Assembly (NCBI RefSeq): GCF_014892515.1
Contig: NZ_JADBGR010000043.1
Span: 1-64,000, forward strand
DNA length: 64,000 nt
Source of the DNA: Myceligenerans pegani
GTDB taxonomy: Bacteria > Actinomycetota > Actinomycetes > Actinomycetales > Cellulomonadaceae
Direction: 5' to 3'
The position numbers and the translations under genes were made by a program. Below, piece after piece: positions 17,752 through 24,525 of the stretch (position 1 is the first letter of the stretch; every line of letters starts with the position of its first letter). The notes beneath the pieces are model-generated. The model was not told where the DNA came from. It saw nothing but the letters and a program-made list of their open reading frames with translations, and did not search any database.

Positions 17752-18026
17752 TAGTGTCCTTGCTTGCGGTGCTGAGTCGGATTGGTGTAAGTGTCCGGTT
17801 CGCCCGGCAGCAGGATGGCGCGGTCCCGGTGTGCTCCCACAGGAGTGCGGACGGCGCCAGACCGCCGGATCGGCCGGTCGAGACCCCGACGACCACCCGC
17901 GCTCGCGTGGGTGGACCGCCAGGCCGCGTGCGGCCGTGTGACACGGCGGTCGTCGAGGTGGGTGCCCGCGGATGTGGCCACCCGTTCTCGCCGCCCGTGC
18001 CCGGGAAGTCCGAAGACTGGACGCGA
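17752..18026 (+). promoter_or_regulatory. promoter and long structured 5' leader of the second rpfB-like gene
   Basis: The 472-base gap between the two rpfB-like genes has no gene. A TAGTGT -10 box lies at 17752-17757, just after AATAACGGATCGGTTACGG, whose reverse strand contains a GTAAC/GTTAT pair resembling a degenerate MtrA-type repeat. The predicted leader of about 260 bases holds adjacent hairpins: a 9-bp stem closing a CTCG loop at 17893-17914, GGCCG/CGGCC at 17922-17935 and CCGTG/CACGG at 17934-17946. The core motifs of the c-di-AMP riboswitch, known to precede rpf genes in Streptomyces, are not recognisable. It may be another riboswitch-like or processed leader. Confidence 0.5.
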
Positions 18027-19379
18027 GTGAACACCGTTTCTGAACAGAGCTCCGGCTCGAACGTTCCCAGCAAGCCCAGAACCCACCATCTCTCTCGCCG
18101 TTGGCCCCTCGTGGCCGGCGTCGCGGCCGCCGCGATCGTCGCGTCCGGCACCGTCGCGTTCGCCAAGGCGCACAAGACCGTCGCACTCGACGTGGACGGC
18201 ACCACCACCTCCGTGAGCACGTTCGCCGGTGACGTCGAGGGCCTCCTCGCCGCCCAGGGCGTCCGGCTCGACGACCAGGACGAGGTGGCACCCGGTCTCG
18301 ACACCGCGCTGCGCGACGGCTCCGACGTCGTCGTCCGCTACGGCCGCCAGGTGACGGTCGCCACGGACGGCAAGGAGTCCGACGTGTGGCTCAACGTCAC
18401 CGACTCGAACGAGGCGCTGGAGATCCTCGCCTCGCGCGGCACGGACGTGCGGCTCGTGGCCTCCCGTAGCGGAGAGCGCGCCGACTTCCCGCTGCGCCTG
18501 AACGACGACGGCCCGGTCGCCGTCGTGGCCGACGGCTCGACCCGCGTGGTCCGTGCCGGCGGGGACGGCGTGGCCGCGATCCTGGACCGCCTGGACATCG
18601 AACTCGGCGCGGACGACCGCGTGAGCGTGGTCTCCGTGGAGGACCTGACCGAGAACGGCGGCAAGGCCGTCAAGGAGGCCGAGGTCGCCGAGGTCGCCGA
18701 GAAGTCCGACGTCGACGTGGCGCTCCAGGTGGAGCGCGTCGAGACCAAGAAGGTCACCAGGACCATCACCATCGAGCACCGCTCGAAGACCGTTTCGGAC
18801 TCCTCGCGCTACGAGGACCTCGAGCCCGCGGTCAGGACTGCCGGCAAGGACGGTGAGCGCACCAAGAGGTACCGGGTGACCACCATCGACGGCGTCGTGA
18901 CGGACCGTGAGCTGATCTCGAACAAGGTGACCACCAAGCCGGTCACCGAGGTCGTCGTCGAGGGCACCAAGGAGCGCCCGGCCCCCGACCCGGAGCCGGA
19001 GCCCGCGGCGAGCAGCGAGAGCTCCTCGTCGTCCTCCTCGAGCACGCCGTCCACCACCAGGACGGCACCGGTCCCTGCCGGGTCCAACCGCGAGATCGGC
19101 CAGAGCCTGGCCGCCGCGCGAGGCTGGACCGGTGAGCAGTGGACCTGCCTCGAGGCGCTCTGGACCAAGGAGTCCAACTGGAACCACCTCGCGCAGAACC
19201 CGTCCTCGGGTGCCTACGGCATCCCGCAGTCGCTGCCGGGGACCAAGATGGCCACGGCGGGCTCCGACTGGGCGACCAACCCGGCCACCCAGATCAAGTG
19301 GGGCCTCGGCTACATCGCCGGCCGCTACGGCACGCCGTGCGGCGCGTGGGGCCACTCGCAGTCGGTCGGCTGGTACTGA
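18027..19379 (+). CDS. second RpfB-like DUF348-G5 protein with lytic domain
   Basis: A 450-residue paralogue of the preceding gene. GTG 18027 begins VNTVSEQSSG; a membrane/signal segment (LVAGVAAAAIVASGTVAFA) follows after about 30 residues. Three DUF348 repeats and a G5 domain (VETKKVTRTITIEHRSKTVSDSS) occupy residues 55-320, then a Pro/Glu/Ser-rich linker. The catalytic module is close to that of the neighbour: GWTGEQWTCLEALWTKESNWNHLAQNPSSGAYGIPQSLPG, with Glu as probable catalytic residue. The repeats have diverged much more than the catalytic end. It probably acts on peptidoglycan outside the membrane. A long structured leader precedes it, implying its own post-transcriptional control. 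Confidence 0.88.
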   Translation: MNTVSEQSSGSNVPSKPRTHHLSRRWPLVAGVAAAAIVASGTVAFAKAHKTVALDVDGTTTSVSTFAGDVEGLLAAQGVRLDDQDEVAPGLDTALRDGSDVVVRYGRQVTVATDGKESDVWLNVTDSNEALEILASRGTDVRLVASRSGERADFPLRLNDDGPVAVVADGSTRVVRAGGDGVAAILDRLDIELGADDRVSVVSVEDLTENGGKAVKEAEVAEVAEKSDVDVALQVERVETKKVTRTITIEHRSKTVSDSSRYEDLEPAVRTAGKDGERTKRYRVTTIDGVVTDRELISNKVTTKPVTEVVVEGTKERPAPDPEPEPAASSESSSSSSSSTPSTTRTAPVPAGSNREIGQSLAAARGWTGEQWTCLEALWTKESNWNHLAQNPSSGAYGIPQSLPGTKMATAGSDWATNPATQIKWGLGYIAGRYGTPCGAWGHSQSVGWY

Positions 19380-19397
19380 GTTGGCTGGTACTGAGTT
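19368..19397 (+). repeat. 15-bp tandem duplication across the stop codon
   Basis: GGCTGGTACTGAGTT occurs twice head to tail. The first copy encodes the terminal GWY and stop of the second rpfB-like protein; the second copy repeats them after the stop. A slippage or replication duplication is the simple explanation. Confidence 0.8.
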
Positions 19398-19473
19398 GTC
19401 AGGACCGGTTGGCTCGGGAGTAGTTGGCCCGGTGCTCGACCTGTGGACAGCTGGCGGTCAGATGCCTACCCGT

Positions 19474-19479
19474 TAGGCT
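19474..19479 (+). promoter_or_regulatory. -10 box of a leaderless rsmA transcript
   Basis: TAGGCT fits the actinobacterial -10 pattern TAnnnT and ends seven bases before the GTG start of rsmA at 19487. No ribosome site is present, so the mRNA probably starts at the start codon. A near-consensus DnaA box (TGTGGACAG) lies at 19442-19450. Confidence 0.6.
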
Positions 19480-19486
19480 CGTCCCC

Positions 19487-20335
19487 GTGAATACACGTCA
19501 AGGCGCCCTGCTGGGCCCCGCGGAGATCCGCGACCTGGCAGGGCGTCTTGGTGTCCGCCCGACGAAGACGCTCGGGCAGAACTTCGTGCACGACGGCGGC
19601 ACGGTGCGCAAGATCGTCCGTGCCGCGAACCTGCGTGGCGGGGAACGGGTCGTGGAGATCGGCCCGGGGCTCGGGTCCCTCACCCTCGGCCTGCTCGACG
19701 CCGGCGCGTCCGTCGTGGCGGTCGAGATCGACCCGGTGCTCGCCGCCCAGATCCCCCTGACGGTCGCGGCGCACGTCCCGGGCGCCGACGTCGAGGTGGT
19801 CCATGCCGACGCGATGGACGTCACCGAGCTGCCCGGCGACCCGCCGACGGCGCTCGTCGCGAACCTTCCGTACAACGTGGCGGTCCCGATCCTCCTGAAC
19901 TTCCTGGAGCGCTTCCCGTCCCTGGAACGCGTGCTCGTCATGGTGCAGGCCGAGGTCGCGGACCGGATCGCCGCGAAACCGGGGTCCAAGGTCTACGGCA
20001 TCCCCTCGGTGAAGGCCGCCTGGTACGCCGACGCGCGGCGCTCCCTGCCGATCAGCCGGAACGTCTTCTGGCCGGTGCCGAACGTGGACTCGGCGCTCGT
20101 CGCGCTCGAGCGCCGCGACCCGCCGCCGACCACCGCTCATCGCGAGGCCGTGTTCCGCGTGATCGACGCCGCGTTCGCGCAACGACGCAAGACCCTGCGC
20201 GCGGCCCTGAGCGGCCTGGCCGGCTCGGGTGCCGCGGCCGAGGAGGCCCTGCGCGCGGCCGGGGTGGACCCGGGGGCGCGCGGTGAGACGCTCACCGTCG
20301 AGGAGTTCGCCCGGATCGCGGAGCATCTCGCGTGA
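19487..20335 (+). CDS. rsmA: 16S rRNA dimethyladenosine transferase
   Basis: A 282-residue KsgA/RsmA enzyme that dimethylates A1518 and A1519 of 16S rRNA late in 30S assembly. The family motifs are clear: [11 protein letters not shown] at the N-terminus, SAM-binding [24 protein letters not shown], and the catalytic [12 protein letters not shown] (N-L-P-Y). The C-terminal helical domain contains [20 protein letters not shown] 19487 is chosen because it follows a -10 box directly and the family start lies 25 residues on. Its last four bases overlap ispE. Confidence 0.96.
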   Translation: MNTRQGALLGPAEIRDLAGRLGVRPTKTLGQNFVHDGGTVRKIVRAANLRGGERVVEIGPGLGSLTLGLLDAGASVVAVEIDPVLAAQIPLTVAAHVPGADVEVVHADAMDVTELPGDPPTALVANLPYNVAVPILLNFLERFPSLERVLVMVQAEVADRIAAKPGSKVYGIPSVKAAWYADARRSLPISRNVFWPVPNVDSALVALERRDPPPTTAHREAVFRVIDAAFAQRRKTLRAALSGLAGSGAAAEEALRAAGVDPGARGETLTVEEFARIAEHLA

Positions 20336-21273
20336 GCGGCCACCTGCACGCCGCCCCGGAGCCGTCGGCGACCGTCCGGACACCCGGCAAGGTCAATCTC
20401 GTGCTGCGGTCGGGTGCCGTGCGCGACGACGGCTACCACCCGCTGTCCACCGTCTTCCAGGCCGTGTCGCTGTTCGAGGAGGTCACGGCGACGCACGTGG
20501 CTCCCGGCGCAGGGATCTCCCTGACGGTGAGCGGGCCCCAGGCCGACGTCGTCCCGCTCGACGAGACCAACCTCGCGTGGCGCGCGGCCCTGGCCGTGGC
20601 CGACCACACGGGGATGGACGCCGACGTCGCCCTCCACATCCACAAGGGCGTGCCCGTCGCGGGCGGGATGGCCGGCGGCTCCGCGGACGCGGCCGCGGCG
20701 CTCGTGGCCTGCGACGCGTTGTGGGACGCGGGACTGTCCCGCCAGGAACTGACCATGCTCGGCGCGCGGCTCGGCGCGGACGTGCCGTTCGCGCTGCTGG
20801 GCCACACGGCAGTGGGCACGGGCCGCGGCGACGTCCTCACCCCGGTGCTGGCCCGCGGCGAGTTCCACTGGGCCTTCGCGGTCCAGGCCGAGGGCCTGCC
20901 GACGCCGTCGGTGTTCGCGCGCTTCGACGAGCTGTCGGCGGACGACCCGGCGCACAGCCCCGACCCCGGGGACGACGCCGGGCTCATGGCGGCCCTGCGC
21001 GCCGGTGACCCGACCGCGCTGGGCGAGGCCCTGCACAACGACCTGCAGGCGGCGGCCGTGGATCTGCGCCCCGAGCTGGGCCGGGTGATGGAGGTCGCGC
21101 GGGAGGCGGGAACGCTCGGCACGCTCGTCTCGGGCTCCGGCCCGACGGTCGCGGCCCTCGCGCGCACCCGCCGCCACGCTCTGGCGATCGCCGCGGCGTG
21201 GACGGCGGCCGGCGTCGCGGACTCGGTCTGGACGGCGACGGGCCCGGCCCCGGGCGCCCGCCTCACGGGCTGA
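20332..21273 (+). CDS. ispE: 4-diphosphocytidyl-2-C-methyl-D-erythritol kinase
   Basis: A 313-residue GHMP kinase of the MEP isoprenoid pathway that phosphorylates the 2-OH of CDP-methylerythritol. The N-terminal [25 protein letters not shown], the ATP-binding GHMP loop [19 protein letters not shown] near residues 105-125 and the C-terminal [14 protein letters not shown] motif are present. The GTG start overlaps rsmA by four bases (GTGA), which indicates translational coupling. The gene ends 30 bases from the convergent lat gene with a hairpin between. Confidence 0.96.
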   Translation: MSGHLHAAPEPSATVRTPGKVNLVLRSGAVRDDGYHPLSTVFQAVSLFEEVTATHVAPGAGISLTVSGPQADVVPLDETNLAWRAALAVADHTGMDADVALHIHKGVPVAGGMAGGSADAAAALVACDALWDAGLSRQELTMLGARLGADVPFALLGHTAVGTGRGDVLTPVLARGEFHWAFAVQAEGLPTPSVFARFDELSADDPAHSPDPGDDAGLMAALRAGDPTALGEALHNDLQAAAVDLRPELGRVMEVAREAGTLGTLVSGSGPTVAALARTRRHALAIAAAWTAAGVADSVWTATGPAPGARLTG

Positions 21274-21281
21274 CGCACCGG

Positions 21282-21297
21282 GGCCGAGCAGTCGGCC
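21282..21297. terminator. bidirectional hairpin between ispE and lat
   Basis: GGCCGA and TCGGCC form a perfect 6-bp stem around GCAG, between the stop codons of two converging genes. It may terminate both. Confidence 0.5.
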
Positions 21298-21302
21298 GTG
21301 GG

Positions 21303-22619
21303 TCAGGACTGCTGGGCGGTCAGGGCCTTGTCCAGGACCTCGACGCCGTGGGACAGCGTGGCCTCGTCCACCGTCAGCGCCGGCCGGAACCGCACCGAGC
21401 GGGTGCCGCAGCCCAGGAGCAGGACGCCGTCGTCGGCGACGGATGCCAGCACGGCGTCGCGCACCTCGCGCGACGGCAGGCTCAGCGCGCACATGAGGCC
21501 ACGGCCGCGCACGTCCGACACCAGCCCCGGGTGGCGGCGCGCGAGGTCGTGCAGCCGGGTCAGCAGCGACTCGCCCATGCGCGCCGCGCGCTCGACGAGC
21601 CCCTCGGACTCGACGACCTCGAGGATCCGGCGGGAGCGCACCATGTCGGCGAGGTTGCCGCCCCACGTGGAGTTGATGCGGCTGGAGACGGCGAACACGT
21701 TGTCCGGCACGTCGTCGACGCGGCCGCCGGCCATGATCCCGCAGACCTGGGCCTTCTTGCCGAACGCGACGACGTCGGGCCGCACGTCGAGCTGCTGGTA
21801 GGCCCAGGGGGTGCCGGTCATGCCGACGCCGGTCTGCACCTCGTCGAGGACGAACAGGGCGTCGAACTCCTGGCACAGAGCCTGCATGCCGCGCAGGAAC
21901 GACGGGCGGAAGTGGTGGTCGCCGCCCTCGCCCTGGATGGGTTCCATGATGAAGCAGGCGATGTCGTGCGGGTTCGCCTCGAACGCCGCGCGCGCGGCGT
22001 CGAGCGCGGCGGCCTCCACGGCGTCCATGTCGCGGCCCTCGGCGAGGTACGGCGACGGGATGCGCGGCCAGTCGAACTTGGGGAAGCGCGCGACCTTGCC
22101 CGGCTCGGTGTTGGTCAGCGACATCGTGTAGCCGGAACGGCCGTGGAAGGCGTGCTCGAGGTGCAGCACCTTGGAGCCCAGCTCGGGGGAGCGGCCGTGC
22201 GCCTCGTTGTGCCGGGACTTCCAGTCGAAGGCGGTCTTCAGGGCGTTCTCGACGGCCAGCGCGCCGCCGTCGACGAAGAACAGGTGCGGAAGAGCCGGGT
22301 CGCCGAGGACGCGGGCGAACGTCTCGACGAACCGCGCCATCTCGACGCTGTAGACGTCGGAGTTGGACGGCTTGTTGAGGGCGGCTCGGGTCAGGTCGGT
22401 CAGGAACTCCGGGTCCTCGGCCAGCGCGGGGTGGTTCATGCCCAGCGCCGAGGAGGCGAAGAACGTGAACAGGTCCGTCCACTCGCGGCCGTCACGCGCG
22501 TCGACGAGCGTGGAGCCGCGGGACTTCTCGAGGTCGAGGACAAGGTCGAACCCGTCGACCAGGAGGTGCTCGCGAAGGGTGGGGAGCGCCTCGGAGGGGG
22601 AGAGGATCGTCTCGGTCAT
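21303..22619 (-). CDS. lat: L-lysine 6-transaminase
   Basis: A 438-residue class III PLP aminotransferase that moves the epsilon-amino group of lysine to 2-oxoglutarate, giving the piperideine-6-carboxylate precursor. Hallmarks are FFVDGGALAVENALKTAFDWKSRHN, HAFHGRSGYTMSLTNT, IMEPIQGEGGDHHF, FVLDEVQTGVGMTG and the PLP lysine in VAFGKKAQVCGIMAGGR. The match over full length to the Lat family (Mtb Rv3290c type) is strong. ATG 22619 lies seven bases after a TACCGT box, so the message is probably leaderless. An Lrp-family gene lies close upstream on the same strand, and paired direct repeats occupy the promoter. Confidence 0.94.
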   Translation of the reverse strand: MTETILSPSEALPTLREHLLVDGFDLVLDLEKSRGSTLVDARDGREWTDLFTFFASSALGMNHPALAEDPEFLTDLTRAALNKPSNSDVYSVEMARFVETFARVLGDPALPHLFFVDGGALAVENALKTAFDWKSRHNEAHGRSPELGSKVLHLEHAFHGRSGYTMSLTNTEPGKVARFPKFDWPRIPSPYLAEGRDMDAVEAAALDAARAAFEANPHDIACFIMEPIQGEGGDHHFRPSFLRGMQALCQEFDALFVLDEVQTGVGMTGTPWAYQQLDVRPDVVAFGKKAQVCGIMAGGRVDDVPDNVFAVSSRINSTWGGNLADMVRSRRILEVVESEGLVERAARMGESLLTRLHDLARRHPGLVSDVRGRGLMCALSLPSREVRDAVLASVADDGVLLLGCGTRSVRFRPALTVDEATLSHGVEVLDKALTAQQS

Positions 22620-22625
22620 GTGGCC

Positions 22626-22674
22626 ACGGTACGGGAGAAGTTTCTGTCCGTACAGGACTCAGCGGGAGAATTTT
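22626..22674 (-). promoter_or_regulatory. lat promoter with candidate Lrp sites
   Basis: Minus-strand TACCGT (22631-22626) is the -10 box. CGGGAGAAGTTT at 22632 and CGGGAGAATTTT at 22663 are 12-bp direct repeats with one mismatch, 31 bp apart, about three helical turns. A dyad GTCC-GTACA-GGAC (22646-22658) sits exactly between them, over the -35 region. Lrp-type octamers bind phased sites like these; the assignment to the nearby Lrp gene is inferred. Confidence 0.5.
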
Positions 22675-22697
22675 GTGTACGACGGCGGTCGTGGGTG
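22675..22697. repeat. 23-bp intergenic repeat, copy A
   Basis: These 23 bases recur without change at 38677-38699. The core ACGAC-GGCG-GTCGT is a short hairpin. Both copies lie on the minus-strand path between the stop of one gene and the promoter of the next. Confidence 0.7.
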
Positions 22698-22724
22698 CGG
22701 CTGCTCCTTCCGGGCGCGACGGTG

Positions 22725-23411
22725 TCAGCCGGCCAGGCTGCCCGCCATGCGCAGGAGCTCCTCGACCTCCACGCCCGAGCGGCCCTCCGGGGTGCGGCCC
22801 AGGACCGTGAGGAGCAGGTACGAGCCGGCGTCGTCCGTCCACTCGACGCGGACAGGCCCGTAGCCGTTGTTCTCGACCCGGGTCACGCGTGCGTCACCGC
22901 CGCCTTCGGGGAAGTCCATCCAGGCGACCTCGATCGTCTCGCCGCCGAGCTCGGGACCGAGCTGCTCCGATCCGGGGTACGCGACGTAGGTGATCGTGGT
23001 GGCCGGGCGGATGGCGCCGGACTCGACCTCGGCGTCCGGCCACGAACCGGGCGCGGCGCCCGGCACGGTCTCCTCGTTCGGCGCGCCGTGCAGGTCGTAG
23101 ACGATCCACGTGCCGAGGCGGTCCGGCGAGGTGCTGTCGCCGACGCGGCGCGAGATGTCCTCCGGACAGGCGACGGCCGCGCGCATCACGCTGTCGGGCA
23201 CCCAGGCGGGCTGGCGCACGCCGGCGGCACAGGTGTCGGCGGTGAGCTCGCGGGCGTCCTCGGCGTCGTCGGGCGGCAGCTCCGGGTCGTCGCGCATCGT
23301 GATCAGGAGCGTCACGGCGACGACGGCGAGAACGACGACGAGCGCCACTGCGCCGCCGAGGATCATCTCGTTGCGCCGGGTCGCCTTGCGGTAGTCGGTG
23401 ATCATCGTCAT
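22725..23411 (-). CDS. hypothetical membrane-anchored extracytoplasmic protein
   Basis: A 228-residue protein with a short basic tail, one membrane helix (ILGGAVALVVVLAVVAVTLLIT, about residues 17-38) and an acidic exported domain of about 185 residues. The domain has paired cysteines (DTCAAGV and AVACPED) and many beta-strand-like stretches. I do not recognise the family. ATG 23411 is chosen for the GATGAGGCG site in front. It begins ten bases after the peptidoglycan-binding gene ends, so the two form an operon and probably act together at the cell envelope. Confidence 0.7.
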   Translation of the reverse strand: MTMITDYRKATRRNEMILGGAVALVVVLAVVAVTLLITMRDDPELPPDDAEDARELTADTCAAGVRQPAWVPDSVMRAAVACPEDISRRVGDSTSPDRLGTWIVYDLHGAPNEETVPGAAPGSWPDAEVESGAIRPATTITYVAYPGSEQLGPELGGETIEVAWMDFPEGGGDARVTRVENNGYGPVRVEWTDDAGSYLLLTVLGRTPEGRSGVEVEELLRMAGSLAG

Positions 23412-23421
23412 GATCCGCGCC

Positions 23422-23979
23422 TCATCCCTCGCACCGGAGCTCCGAGAGGGGCTCGCGCGAGAACTCGTACGGCGTCCTGGAGGCGACCGGGCTCTGGGCG
23501 ACGCCCGGCAGCACCCACGAGGCCCAGTCGCAGTTCGCGTCGAGGAACCAGGCGTCGCGGGAGTCCCGGGCCGGACCCCAGTGCAGGAGCTGATCCGGGC
23601 CCTGGCAGTTGTACTCGGGTGCGCACACGGGCACGACGAGCGCCCGCATCGTGACCCAGGTGTTCGTGTTGACGCAGCCGTCCACCGGCAGGCCCGTCCA
23701 CGCCTGGAACGCCCGGACGGCCTTGTCGGTGTCGGCGTCCCAGGTGCTGTCCGCGGGTCCCAGGGAGTGCGTCGCGGACAGGACGTTCTGGATCGCCAGC
23801 ACCTCGCCGCCGCTGTCGTGACCGATCTCGCCGCCCAGCGCGCCGGTGCCGCACTCGCCCACGGGGTCGTTGGCGGTCCACGTGTCCTCCGCCACGCGCC
23901 CCTGCAGGAACGCGGCGGTGACCAGCGCGGCCACGACGACGCCACCCCCGACCTGCAGCCAGGTCCTCGTGCTCACCAT
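23422..23979 (-). CDS. exported protein with peptidoglycan-binding domain
   Basis: A 185-residue protein with an N-terminal signal or anchor helix (WLQVGGGVVVAALVTAAFL). Residues 55-115 fit the PG_binding_1 fold: VLAIQNVLSA, WDADTDKAVRAFQAWTGLPVDGCVNTNTWVTM. The remaining C-terminal part has four cysteines (APEYNCQG, DANCDW, ELRCEG and one earlier) that could form disulfides outside the cell. No catalytic motif is seen. It is the first gene of a pair with the membrane-anchored hypothetical protein. Confidence 0.8.
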   Translation of the reverse strand: MVSTRTWLQVGGGVVVAALVTAAFLQGRVAEDTWTANDPVGECGTGALGGEIGHDSGGEVLAIQNVLSATHSLGPADSTWDADTDKAVRAFQAWTGLPVDGCVNTNTWVTMRALVVPVCAPEYNCQGPDQLLHWGPARDSRDAWFLDANCDWASWVLPGVAQSPVASRTPYEFSREPLSELRCEG

Positions 23980-24072
23980 GGTCCGGTTTCCTTGGAAGAA
24001 TGCCCTTATGTCGCGGTGAGACTAACAATCCTCCCGGAGCAGAAGAAACAGGCGCGCGCAGGGGCGTCGGGG

Positions 24073-24525
24073 TCAGAAGGCCTCGACCGGGCGGCCCTCG
24101 AAGTAGGTCTGGAGGACGATCGTGCTGCGCGTGCTGACCTGGGCCGTGCGGCGGATCTGGCCCAGCAGGCCCTCGAGCTGGCTCGGTGAGGCCACGCGGA
24201 CCAGCAGCAGGTAGTTCGCGTTGCCCGCCACCGAGTAGCACGCCTCGATCCCGGGCAGGTCTCGCAGACGCTGCGGCGCGTCGTCCTCCTGCGCCTGGTC
24301 CAGCGGCGTGATCTCGATGAACGCGGTGAGCGGCAGCCCGATCGCCTCGGGGTCCACCACGGCGCGGTACCCGGAGATCACGCCGCGCGACTCCAGCTTG
24401 CGCACCCGGACCTGCACCGCCGAGAGCGACAGTCCCGTCGCCTCGGAGAGCGCGGCGAGCGTGGTGCGGCCGTCCGCCCGCAGCGCACTGACGATCGTGC
24501 GGTCGACGTCGTCTTCCAGGGTCAT
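24073..24525 (-). CDS. Lrp/AsnC-family transcriptional regulator
   Basis: A 150-residue leucine-responsive-type regulator. The N-terminal HTH reads LDDVDRTIVSALRADGRTTLAALSEATGLSLSAVQVRVRKLESRGVISGY-like in layout, and the C-terminal RAM effector domain covers residues 60-150 (AFIEITPL, YSVAGNANYLLLVRV). In mycobacteria an Lrp (Rv3291c) is the partner of lat and responds to lysine; lat lies 1.5 kb downstream here on the same strand, with the two envelope genes between. Its ATG overlaps the stop of the ABC-F gene by four bases, so it is translated with that gene. Confidence 0.92.
   Translation of the reverse strand: MTLEDDVDRTIVSALRADGRTTLAALSEATGLSLSAVQVRVRKLESRGVISGYRAVVDPEAIGLPLTAFIEITPLDQAQEDDAPQRLRDLPGIEACYSVAGNANYLLLVRVASPSQLEGLLGQIRRTAQVSTRSTIVLQTYFEGRPVEAF

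Noticed and set aside
17752-18026. c-di-AMP (ydaO-type) riboswitch
   Set aside because: The position fits the known rpf association, but the GGGG-GAA and GACAGCTAAC-like core segments are not present.
17754-18026. N-terminal extension of the second rpfB-like protein
   Set aside because: The extra 91 codons have poor composition and start at the -10 box; GTG 18027 places the membrane anchor as in the paralogue.
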